Position numbers and translations under genes: made by a program
Part shown: positions 1 to 5,533 of the stretch, piece by piece
Layout: every line of letters starts with the position of its first letter
Position numbering within the stretch: position 1 is the first letter of the stretch
The notes under the pieces: model-generated
Told to the model about the DNA's origin: nothing
What the model saw: the letters and a program-made list of their open reading frames with translations, nothing else
Databases searched by the model: none
Assembly: GCA_003132825.1 (NCBI GenBank)
Contig: PKYX01000303.1
Coordinates: 210 to 8,217 of the forward strand
Length of the DNA: 8,008 nucleotides
Direction: 5' to 3'
DNA from: Acidobacteriaceae bacterium
Lineage (GTDB): Bacteria > Acidobacteriota > Terriglobia > Terriglobales > Acidobacteriaceae

Positions 1-729
1 CAGGGACCCGATGACCGTGATCACGATCCCGGTCATCACCGCCTTGATCGCGCCCGCGGCGTTCAGCCCGAATACAAGCTCCGCCTTGGTGATGGGCGTG
101 ACCAGGTACCCCTCGTGCACGCCGCGCGCCTTGTCGTCGATGTACAGCATGCCGCCGCCGATCATCACGGAAACGAACATCGCCAAGGTGATCGATCCCG
201 GCAGCAAATATTTCATGTACTCGATATAGGGATAGAGTTCGACGACCTGCAGTGCCGTCTGTTGCAACACCCGCGGCTCGATGGTCGGATCGTTCAGCGC
301 GTTGGTCAGGTCACTCAGTTCGCCTTCGAGCGTGGAGCTCATGAAGTTATCGCTGTTATCGACGACGAGCGAAATCCGGGGCTCGTCCTGCTCGTACACC
401 CGGCGCGAGAACTGGGGCGGAATAATCACCGCGCCTTCGATCTTGCCGTTGCGCACGTCGTCGGTCGCCTTTTTCTCATTGTCGTAGTAAATCGGCTGAA
501 AGGTGCGCATGTTGGAGCGGACGGAATCAAAGGCTTCGCGAACCTTCAGCGCCTGTGCGCCGCCGTCCTCATCCACCACGCCCAGCCTGGCGTCGCGGAT
601 CTTCCCGCCGAATGCATTGCCCAGCACAATGAGTTGCACCAGGGGAAAGACCATGGCCACCAGCATCAGCGCCGGAGAGCGGAAAAACTTTCGCATTTCA
701 CGTTCGACAATCGCCAGCGCCCGATTCAT
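1..729 (-). CDS. ABC-2 type transporter permease, 3' end outside the window
   Basis: Membrane subunit of an ABC exporter of the YhhJ/YbhS type, lying in the inner membrane and pairing with the ATPase encoded just upstream. The 243 visible residues start MNRALAIVEREMRKFFRSP, the usual cytoplasmic amphipathic start of ABC-2 permeases. A first membrane span follows at about residues 20-40 (ALMLVAMVFPLVQLIVLG), then a long soluble periplasmic domain (about 41-170), then a second span near 178-197 (SITLAMFVSVMIGGGMLYI) and the start of a third at the left edge. This matches the ABC2_membrane_3 layout, where about five or six spans are expected in all, so roughly a third of the protein is missing. 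The ATG overlaps the stop of the ATPase gene as ATGA, so the two are translationally coupled. In the E. coli ybhGFSR arrangement a second permease follows; whether one lies beyond the edge cannot be seen. The substrate is unknown. Confidence 0.93.
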   Translation of the reverse strand, partial: MNRALAIVEREMRKFFRSPALMLVAMVFPLVQLIVLGNAFGGKIRDARLGVVDEDGGAQALKVREAFDSVRSNMRTFQPIYYDNEKKATDDVRNGKIEGAVIIPPQFSRRVYEQDEPRISLVVDNSDNFMSSTLEGELSDLTNALNDPTIEPRVLQQTALQVVELYPYIEYMKYLLPGSITLAMFVSVMIGGGMLYIDDKARGVHEGYLVTPITKAELVFGLNAAGAIKAVMTGIVITVIGSL

Positions 730-1808
730 GGCTGCAGCCCCGGTCTCGGAGGCATGACGAACGAGTAGGATTTGACCAGTTCGTCCCGCAGTTGCCGCCC
801 GGTGTAGTGGACAAAGACGTCGTCCAACGTGGTGTTCTGCACGGAAAGCGACTTCAGCCCAACCCCGGCCTGCACCGCCTTCTCCACCAGTTCGGTGGTA
901 GTGCGCGAGCCGTCGGCGGTCAAAATGCGGTACATGGCAGCCCCCTTGTGCTCGACCGACGTCACCCCGCTCATTCCCCGCAGACGCTGCTCCCAGTCGT
1001 CGGGCACGTTGGTGAACTGCGCTTCAATCACGTTTGAGCCCGGCACACTGGCTTTCAGAGCCAGGGGGTTGTCGAGCGCTACCAGCTTGCCATGATCGAC
1101 GATCGCAATGCGGTCGCAAAGCCGGTCGGCTTCGTCCATGTAGTGGGTGGTGATTAGAATCGTGAGTTTCCGATGGCTCTTGATGTTGGTCAACATCTCC
1201 CAGACCGCCACGCGCGAGACCGGGTCCAGCCCGGTCGTCGGTTCGTCGAGGAAAAAGATGCGTGGACTGTGCACCAGGCCGCGCGCGATCTCGAGCCTCC
1301 GCCGCATGCCCCCGGACAACGTCTTGGTTTGCGCATGGCGCCATTTGGTCAGGTCCACGAGCTCCAGCAACTCGTCAATCGCCGCTCGGCGGGTCTTGGC
1401 CGGAACATCGTAGAGCTTGGCGTAGATGCTGAGGTTTTCCTCGACGCTCAAATCTATGTCGCTGGTCAGCGCCTGGGGAATTACGCCAATCACGCGGCGC
1501 ACGTCATCCGGATCTGTGGCCACGTCGTGACCGGCAATGACCGCCCGCCCCGCAGTGATGGGGATGAGCGTGGTCATCATACGGATGAGCGTGGATTTTC
1601 CCGCGCCATTCGGCCCCAGCAGACCAAAGATTTCCTCTTCCTTGACGCTGAAAGAAACGTCGTCGACGGCGGCGAAGTCTCCGTACTTCTTGACGATGTG
1701 GTCGACCTCAATGGCATTCGGCTCGGCGCCGCCATTCGCGCCCGGACCCTTCGCCCCGGCTGCGGGGCTCGCGGTTCCACTGGTATGCAGATCAGGGTCG
1801 GTGGTCAC
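726..1808 (-). CDS. ABC transporter ATP-binding protein (YbhF/DrrA type)
   Basis: Cytoplasmic ATPase that powers the ABC-2 exporter. In 360 residues it shows the complete nucleotide-binding set: Walker A GPNGAGKST at about 65-73, Q-loop Gln112 (GVIPQ), signature LSGGM at 164-168, Walker B IFFLDEP at 184-190, D-loop GLDP just after, and H-loop His222 (ITTH). The C-terminal domain ending LDDVFVHYTGR (about 328-338) is typical of the DrrA/CcmA-like drug-export branch. A Gly/Ala/Pro-rich extension of about 30 residues precedes the ATPase fold and looks like a disordered linker. The start is GTG, overlapping the stop of the membrane fusion gene as GTGA. E. coli YbhF carries two ATPase domains, but this protein has only one and would have to work as a homodimer. 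Domain assignment is certain; the exported compound is not known. Confidence 0.97.
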   Translation of the reverse strand: MTTDPDLHTSGTASPAAGAKGPGANGGAEPNAIEVDHIVKKYGDFAAVDDVSFSVKEEEIFGLLGPNGAGKSTLIRMMTTLIPITAGRAVIAGHDVATDPDDVRRVIGVIPQALTSDIDLSVEENLSIYAKLYDVPAKTRRAAIDELLELVDLTKWRHAQTKTLSGGMRRRLEIARGLVHSPRIFFLDEPTTGLDPVSRVAVWEMLTNIKSHRKLTILITTHYMDEADRLCDRIAIVDHGKLVALDNPLALKASVPGSNVIEAQFTNVPDDWEQRLRGMSGVTSVEHKGAAMYRILTADGSRTTTELVEKAVQAGVGLKSLSVQNTTLDDVFVHYTGRQLRDELVKSYSFVMPPRPGLQP

Positions 1809-2905
1809 GGGTGCGGCTCCGCGGAAGCGGACGAGGGTCCCGCCGCGCCGTTGATCTGCTCGGGAGACACCAGCACGTTCGCCGTCATGCCGGGAACGTA
1901 ATCGCCTTTGGGATTATCCAGCCGGACTTTGAGCACGATGGTTCTGATGTCGCGCTTGCGCCGGTTGACATCGCGCTGGGTGGCGAAATCGGCTTCGGGC
2001 GATTTGAAAAATACTTTGCCGGAAGTGATCGTGCCGCCCGGCAGCTCGATGCGCAGCGTGTCTCCGAGACCGATGTGGTCGGTATAGGTTTCAGGAATCG
2101 CCGCCCGTACCCAGGTATCATTCGGGTCGACGATGGTCACAATCGGCTGCCCTACGTTTAACACTTCGCCCTGGCGGGCGGCGCGCACCGAGACGATGCC
2201 CGTCACCGGGGCATAGATTTTGGTATAGCCCAGGCGAACCTGCGCTTCTTTCTGCAGTTCCCGGGCATTGGCCAGGTCCGCTTCGGTGGACTGGACCGTG
2301 CTCTCTGCGGCATGCGCCTGGTGGGTGTTGGCCTCGGCCATCTTCAGATCAGCCTCGGAGGCGCCCACCTGATCCTTCAGCGACTGCACGACCGCTTGCT
2401 GCGCTGCCAGGTTCGTCTCCGCCTGCACGCGATCCTGATCTGAGGCAATCCCTAGCTTGGCCAGTTCGATCGAGCGCCGGCTGTCGCTTTCGGTCCGCTG
2501 CAAGGTGGCTTGGGCTTGCAGCAATTGGGCGCGCGCCGACTCCAGCTTGGCTCCGGCGTTCACCACGCTGCTGGCGGTCGAGCCTTGCGTAGCCTGTTCG
2601 GTGGCCTGCATCTCCGAAACCTTATGCTGTGAACTGGCGATGGTCGCAGCCGCCGCTCGCTGCTCGGCCTCGAGTTCCGACGAGTCCAGCACCGCAATGA
2701 GGTCCCCCTGCTTGACGTGGGTTCCTTCATCCACCAGCAACTGCGCCAGGCGTCCTTGAATCTGGGGGCTGACGATGACTTGATTGGCGTCCACCGTACC
2801 CACCAGAACCAGGTCTTTTGAGCGCGGCGTCGAAATCAGGTAGTAGGTCAGAGAAATGACGAAAATAATGCCGATTAGGATCCCGATCTTGTTGCGGCTG
2901 CTCAC
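1805..2905 (-). CDS. HlyD/EmrA/YbhG-type periplasmic membrane fusion protein
   Basis: Periplasmic adaptor that links the inner-membrane exporter to an outer-membrane channel. The 366 residues begin SSRNKIGILIGIIFVIS, a short cytoplasmic tail and one membrane anchor (about 7-25). A first biotinyl-lipoyl half follows (about 38-75, GRLAQLLVDEGTHVKQGDLI), then a long Ala/Gln/Glu-rich coiled-coil hairpin (about 76-225), the second lipoyl half (YAPVTGIVSVRAARQGEVL, about 231-250), and a beta-barrel domain (about 262-350, with TWVRAAIPE). A reading frame stays open upstream to 3121, but the true start is the GTG at 2905. It has a perfect AGGAGG six bases upstream, lies directly before the membrane anchor, and overlaps the TetR stop as GTGA; the longer version would overlap TetR by over 200 bases and adds nothing protein-like. 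The order TetR-HlyD-ATPase-permease matches E. coli cecR-ybhGFSR. Function is drug or toxic-compound export by inference. Confidence 0.95.
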   Translation of the reverse strand: MSSRNKIGILIGIIFVISLTYYLISTPRSKDLVLVGTVDANQVIVSPQIQGRLAQLLVDEGTHVKQGDLIAVLDSSELEAEQRAAAATIASSQHKVSEMQATEQATQGSTASSVVNAGAKLESARAQLLQAQATLQRTESDSRRSIELAKLGIASDQDRVQAETNLAAQQAVVQSLKDQVGASEADLKMAEANTHQAHAAESTVQSTEADLANARELQKEAQVRLGYTKIYAPVTGIVSVRAARQGEVLNVGQPIVTIVDPNDTWVRAAIPETYTDHIGLGDTLRIELPGGTITSGKVFFKSPEADFATQRDVNRRKRDIRTIVLKVRLDNPKGDYVPGMTANVLVSPEQINGAAGPSSASAEPHP

Positions 2906-3585
2906 TCGTGTCCTCCTCGCGCCGAGGTGTTCCCGTCCCGGAACAATGCCGCGGAGATGAAATCGAGCACCGCGGCCCGGCGCGCCGATATATGCTTGGG
3001 CGACATCGGATCCGCCCCGGTCATGAGGCGCACCACGGGCGCGCTGTTGAAGTGGAAAATAATCACGGAAATCATCGAGGGAATAAACTGCAAGGGGTCC
3101 ACGGCACGAAAATCTCCGCAAGCCCGGCCTTCCAACAGTAGCGCCGCCAGCTCGCCGTACAGCGGCCGGAAATATTGTTTGACCACGTGCTCAAGCTGCG
3201 TACTCGCGCCCCGCCCCGCCCGCATCATCTCGGCTTGTACCAGCCGAGGATACAGGGGATGGGCGGCAATATAGTCAAAGTGCATTTTCACGTAAGCCAG
3301 TATTTTCTTGCGCGGAGGAAGCGGGCGCGCGAGAACCTCCATAACGGCGACGGTCAAGCCTGCGAAAACCTGGTCCAGGACCTCGCCGTAGAGCGCTTCC
3401 TTGTCCTTAAAGTAGTAGTACAGCAGCGCTTTGTTGACCCGCGCCGCGCGCGCGATGGCATCGATCCGCGCTCCGGCTACTCCCTCCCGCGAAAACTCCC
3501 GCACCGCGGCTTGCAGGATGGCGGCCCGGCTCTTTTTCGGACGCCCGCGGGAACCCAGGCGCGACTTGGAAAGCACAGCGTGCAT
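2902..3585 (-). CDS. TetR family transcriptional repressor of the export operon
   Basis: DNA-binding repressor, probably controlling its own operon. Of 227 residues, about 21-67 form the TetR_N helix-turn-helix: ILQAAVREFSREGVAGAR, then DAIARAARVNKALLYYYFKDKEALY with the family's YYYFKDKEAL hallmark. The remaining all-helical part (about 70-220) is the ligand-binding and dimerisation domain, of the type seen with CecR (YbiH). A basic tail KSRLGSRGRPKKSR precedes the HTH. The ATG at 3585 lacks a clear Shine-Dalgarno sequence and sits only ten bases from the palindrome at 3596-3613, so the mRNA leader is short. Being the first gene of the operon, ahead of the transporter and sharing an overlapping stop/start with the HlyD gene, it would be negatively autoregulated together with the pump. 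The inducing ligand cannot be read from sequence. Confidence 0.95.
   Translation of the reverse strand: MHAVLSKSRLGSRGRPKKSRAAILQAAVREFSREGVAGARIDAIARAARVNKALLYYYFKDKEALYGEVLDQVFAGLTVAVMEVLARPLPPRKKILAYVKMHFDYIAAHPLYPRLVQAEMMRAGRGASTQLEHVVKQYFRPLYGELAALLLEGRACGDFRAVDPLQFIPSMISVIIFHFNSAPVVRLMTGADPMSPKHISARRAAVLDFISAALFRDGNTSARGGHE
2912..2917 (-). promoter_or_regulatory. Strong ribosome binding site fixing the HlyD GTG start
   Basis: AGGAGG on the minus strand, exactly six bases before the GTG at 2905. It lies inside the last codons of the TetR gene. It decides the start of the membrane fusion protein and gives that gene its own strong initiation besides coupling. Confidence 0.85.
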
Positions 3586-3595
3586 AGGGACGACT

Positions 3596-3613
3596 TAATT
3601 AACCGGTTAGTTA
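3596..3613 (-). promoter_or_regulatory. Palindromic operator, probable TetR-family binding site
   Basis: Inverted repeat TAATTAACCGGTTAGTTA. The inner ten bases TAACCGGTTA are a perfect palindrome and 16 of 18 positions are symmetric. It sits directly downstream of the -10 box of the promoter at 3615-3644, over the expected transcription start, and ends ten bases before the TetR ATG. Size, symmetry and placement fit a TetR-family dimer blocking its own promoter. Binding is inferred. Confidence 0.7.
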
Positions 3614-3614
3614 G

Positions 3615-3644
3615 ATTGTACGGCAACAATCGGAGGGGCGGCAA
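3615..3644 (-). promoter_or_regulatory. Sigma70-like promoter of the tetR-hlyD-ABC operon
   Basis: Minus-strand -35 box TTGCCG (3644-3639), an 18-base spacer, and -10 box TACAAT (3620-3615), five of six matches to TATAAT. The transcription start should fall within the palindrome at 3596-3613, so repressor and polymerase would compete. This is the only good promoter match between the sulfur-carrier gene and the TetR gene. Confidence 0.65.
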
Positions 3645-3690
3645 GCCTTTTGAGTGGCGAAGAAGAAATGTTTACGGTGGGAGTGGGTAA

Positions 3691-3707
3691 CCCGTTCCCG
3701 GAACGGG
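3691..3707 (-). terminator. Hairpin after the sulfur-carrier gene, possible terminator
   Basis: Perfect 7-bp stem CCCGTTC/GAACGGG around a 3-base loop, beginning two bases after the TAG of the sulfur-carrier gene. The stem is strong, but only TT, not a U-run, follows on the minus strand, so it is either a weak or factor-assisted terminator or a 3'-end protecting hairpin. Its position fits the end of the riboswitch-controlled transcript, upstream of the next promoter. Confidence 0.5.
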
Positions 3708-3709
3708 AT

Positions 3710-3991
3710 CTAGCAAGCCCCGCCGGCGATCGAGGGCACCAGCAGGATCTCATCTCCGTCGGAGAAGGCGTAGCTCGAGCCGCCCAGGAAGCGGATATCC
3801 TCTTCATTTACATACACGTTCAGGAATCGCCGGATCTGTCCGGCCTCATCGCGCAGGTGCGGCTTCAGGTCGGGGAACTGCTGGTCGAGTACGGTGAACA
3901 GCTCCCCCAGGTTCGCCGCCGAGCAGGTGATCTTCGCCGTGCCGGCGGTGTGGCGGCGCAGCGCCGTCGGAATCTGCACCGTGATGGTCAT
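3710..3991 (-). CDS. MoaD/ThiS/CysO-family ubiquitin-like sulfur carrier protein ending GGAC
   Basis: Small (93-residue) beta-grasp protein of the ThiS/MoaD superfamily. Members carry sulfur as a C-terminal thiocarboxylate made by an E1-like adenylase. The closest match I recognise is mycobacterial CysO, which donates sulfur for cysteine. Shared features are the start MTITVQIPTALRRHT, the segment IRRFLNVYVNEEDIRFLGG (about 53-71), and the end DGDEILLVPSIAGG (about 78-91). Unlike active CysO, MoaD and ThiS, which end in Gly-Gly, this protein has two more residues, Ala-Cys, after the diglycine. Such a tail would need removal before activation, as the JAMM protease QbsD does for QbsE, which ends GGCF. 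The start is the ATG one base after the threonine synthase stop, with GGGAG nearby, so the genes are co-transcribed and coupled. No adenylase or JAMM protease gene is in the window. Confidence 0.93.
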   Translation of the reverse strand: MTITVQIPTALRRHTAGTAKITCSAANLGELFTVLDQQFPDLKPHLRDEAGQIRRFLNVYVNEEDIRFLGGSSYAFSDGDEILLVPSIAGGAC

Positions 3992-3992
3992 C

Positions 3993-5243
3993 TCAGGCTC
4001 CCACCGCCTCGGCGACTTCGAGCGTGCGGCCCAGATAGGCTTCAAATTCAGCCAGCTTGGGCGCAATCGGTGCTTCCGCTTCGTACTGGCCGGTGAGTGC
4101 ATCCGTGGTCTTCAAACCGTTGCCGGTGATGCAGAGCACCGTGGTCTCTTCCGGTTTAATGCGCCCCTGGCGATAGAGTTTGCGAGCACAGCCCACGGTA
4201 ACGCCGCCGGCCGTCTCGGTGAAGACGCCCTCGGCTTCGGCCAACAGTTGCATGGACTCGACGACTTCGACATCGGAGACGTCCTCCGCCCAGCCGCCGC
4301 TCCCGGTGATGGTCTTGATCGCGTAGTGGCCGTCAGCCGGATTGCCGATCGCAAGAGACCGCGCCAAGGTGGTTGGCTTCTGGGGCTCGATATCGGCGTT
4401 TCCCGCCTTCACAGCGGTCGAAATCGGTGAGCATCCGGTCGCCTGCGCGCCAAAGATCTTGACCGCTTTCGGCTCGACCAGTCCCAGCCGAACCAATTCA
4501 TCGAACGCCTTCTTGATCTTGGTAATCAACGACCCACCCGCCATCGGAACCACGATGTTATCGGGCAGCCGCCACCCCAGCTGCTCCGCGATTTCAAAGC
4601 CCACGGTTTTCGAACCTTCCGCGTAGTAGGGGCGCAGATTCACGTTGACGAAGCCCCAGTGATGTTCATCCGCAATCTGCGAGCATAGCCGGTTCACTTG
4701 ATCGTAGCTGCCGGCGATCCGCACCAGCTTCGCGCCGTACACCAGCGTGCCGATGATCTTGGCCGGCTCCAGATCGGCGGGAATGAAAATCCACGAATGA
4801 AACCCGTTGCGCGCCGCCTGCGCCGCCACCGAATTCGCCAGATTGCCGGTCGAAGAACAAGACACCGTATCAAAGCCGAAATTGCGGGCTTGCGCCAAAG
4901 CCACCGCGACCACCCGATCCTTGAAACTCAGGGTGGGCAGGCAGACGGCATCATTTTTCAGATAGAGGTTCTTCGCCCCCCACTGCTTGGCCAAGCGGGG
5001 CGCCGCGAGCAGCGGCGTGAAACCCGCCGGAACGCTCGGCTCGTAGTTCTCGGGCAGGGGCAGCAACGCCCGATACCGCCACATGCTGGGTGGACCCTGC
5101 GCGATCTTCTCGCGGGTGAATTCGCTGCGGAGAGCGTCGTAGTCGTAGGCAACTTCAAGAGGGGAGAAACAGTCTTCACAGATCGAACGGGGTTGGTTTC
5201 CCCAGGTCTTGCCACATTCGCGACATCTGAGTTCGTAGTTCAT
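3993..5243 (-). CDS. thrC: Threonine synthase-like PLP enzyme with N-terminal zinc ribbon
   Basis: Fold-type II pyridoxal-phosphate enzyme of 416 residues. Threonine synthase turns O-phosphohomoserine into threonine and phosphate. Residues 1-28 form a rubredoxin-like zinc ribbon with Cys7, Cys10, Cys22 and Cys25. The PLP lysine is Lys108 in PTLSFKDR, the phosphate-binding loop is SSTGN (about 130-134), a glycine turn is MAGGS (234-238), and the cofactor ring-binding segment is ITGNGLK (372-378). The ATG at 5243 begins MNYELRCREC directly at the zinc ribbon; a 26-residue upstream extension in the same frame looks non-coding and lies inside the leader. A SAM-I-type riboswitch precedes the gene and a sulfur-carrier gene follows after one base, which is unexpected for plain threonine synthesis. 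It may set the threonine/methionine branch point at phosphohomoserine, or be a paralogue that transfers sulfur. Family placement is secure; the exact reaction is open. Confidence 0.93.
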   Translation of the reverse strand: MNYELRCRECGKTWGNQPRSICEDCFSPLEVAYDYDALRSEFTREKIAQGPPSMWRYRALLPLPENYEPSVPAGFTPLLAAPRLAKQWGAKNLYLKNDAVCLPTLSFKDRVVAVALAQARNFGFDTVSCSSTGNLANSVAAQAARNGFHSWIFIPADLEPAKIIGTLVYGAKLVRIAGSYDQVNRLCSQIADEHHWGFVNVNLRPYYAEGSKTVGFEIAEQLGWRLPDNIVVPMAGGSLITKIKKAFDELVRLGLVEPKAVKIFGAQATGCSPISTAVKAGNADIEPQKPTTLARSLAIGNPADGHYAIKTITGSGGWAEDVSDVEVVESMQLLAEAEGVFTETAGGVTVGCARKLYRQGRIKPEETTVLCITGNGLKTTDALTGQYEAEAPIAPKLAEFEAYLGRTLEVAEAVGA

Positions 5244-5255
5244 TAGCCACTCTCT

Positions 5256-5284
5256 TCTTCGCGAAATCCTAATCTTCGCGAAAT
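5256..5284 (-). repeat. Tandem 12-base direct repeats containing TTCGCGAA palindromes, next to the thrC start
   Basis: ATTTCGCGAAGA occurs twice on the minus strand (5284-5273 and 5267-5256), 17 bases apart. Each copy holds the 8-bp palindrome TTCGCGAA. A shorter related copy, AGGATTTCGC, lies at 5334-5325. The outer halves can also pair (CGCGAA 5280-5275 with TTCGCG 5265-5260) into a hairpin just before the purine-rich AAGAAGAGAG ribosome binding region. It could be a repressor site or a translation-level element; function is unknown. Confidence 0.55.
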
Positions 5285-5319
5285 TTGAGCAGCGGGGGAC
5301 GAGCCGGATCAACAGCCCC

Positions 5320-5359
5320 AAAAAGCGAAATCCTCTTTCCCTGTGAGGTGGAAAAGAGG
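5320..5359 (-). terminator. Riboswitch-controlled intrinsic terminator hairpin in the thrC leader
   Basis: On the minus strand CCTCTTTTCC (5359-5350) pairs with GGGAAAGAGG (5341-5332), ten base pairs with one wobble and an 8-base loop. Seven bases later comes a run of five T (5324-5320). The gap before the T run is longer than in a textbook terminator, so efficiency is uncertain. Its 5' strand shares four bases (5359-5356) with the competing antiterminator helix, the standard layout of a SAM-I OFF switch. Confidence 0.65.
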
Positions 5360-5401
5360 AACGAGATGCTGGAACTCGGCACCCCGAATCTCATGTTCCC
5401 C
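5356..5401 (-). promoter_or_regulatory. Antiterminator helix of the SAM riboswitch expression platform
   Basis: Minus-strand GGGGAAC (5401-5395) and GAGAT (5392-5388) pair with ATCTC (5367-5363) and GTTCCTC (5362-5356), twelve base pairs with one two-base bulge and one wobble. The 5' half uses bases of P4 and the 3' strand of P1 of the aptamer; the 3' half uses the first bases of the terminator stem. It can therefore form only when P1 does not, predicting transcription when SAM is low and termination when SAM is high. Confidence 0.65.
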
Positions 5402-5504
5402 CTGTGTAGGGCGAGAGTTGACACCAGACGACCGGAAGTTTCCTTCCGATCCGGTTGTCGTGGCTTCTCAGGGCTCGTCCCTCAGCCACTCTGCATGAAA
5501 TCCA
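5385..5504 (-). promoter_or_regulatory. SAM riboswitch aptamer (SAM-I clan) upstream of thrC-sulfur carrier operon
   Basis: S-adenosylmethionine-sensing leader RNA, read from 5504 to 5385. P1 pairs TGGATTTCATG (5504-5494) with CATGAGATTCG (5395-5385), 11 pairs including wobbles. Then comes the conserved AGAGTGGCTGAGGGAC core. P2 pairs GTGGC (5489-5485) with GCCAC (5464-5460), enclosing the GGG/CCC P2b and the kink-turn GA elements. P3 opens with GACAACC and closes with GGTGTC, and has a 9-bp outer stem capped by a GAAA loop. The pseudoknot is CGAG (5477-5474) with CTCG (5415-5412). P4 is a short CCC/GGG hairpin. In the S-box consensus the equivalent pairs are GGC/GCU in P3 and CUGG/CCAG in the pseudoknot, so the changes here are compensatory, which is strong evidence of a real aptamer. 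Whether it is SAM-I or the SAM-I/IV variant needs a covariance model. Confidence 0.87.
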
Positions 5505-5506
5505 AG

Positions 5507-5526
5507 GTCTGCTCCGAAGAGCAAAC
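5507..5526 (-). other. 5' leader hairpin with TTCG loop just ahead of the riboswitch
   Basis: GTTTGCTC and GAGCAGAC pair perfectly (one wobble) around a TTCG loop, at the very beginning of the predicted transcript and two bases before P1. It is not part of the SAM-I consensus. It may protect the 5' end of the mRNA or isolate the aptamer from upstream sequence. Confidence 0.55.
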
Positions 5527-5533
5527 TTGTAGG

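Noticed and set aside
115..768. Plus-strand 217-codon frame
   Set aside because: It is antisense to the ABC permease gene. Its His/Arg-rich composition is typical of a shadow frame in GC-rich DNA.
1173..1901. Plus-strand 242-codon frame
   Set aside because: It is antisense to the ATPase gene, which has all expected motifs. The antisense translation has no recognisable domain.
2906..3121. Longer HlyD reading frame starting at 3121
   Set aside because: The extra 72 residues overlap the TetR gene in another frame and are Arg/Gly-rich with no adaptor-protein features. The GTG at 2905 has a perfect ribosome binding site and sits right before the membrane anchor.
5244..5321. Upstream start of the threonine synthase frame at 5321
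   Set aside because: It would place 26 codons inside the riboswitch expression platform and the tandem repeats. The zinc-ribbon domain begins exactly at the ATG at 5243.
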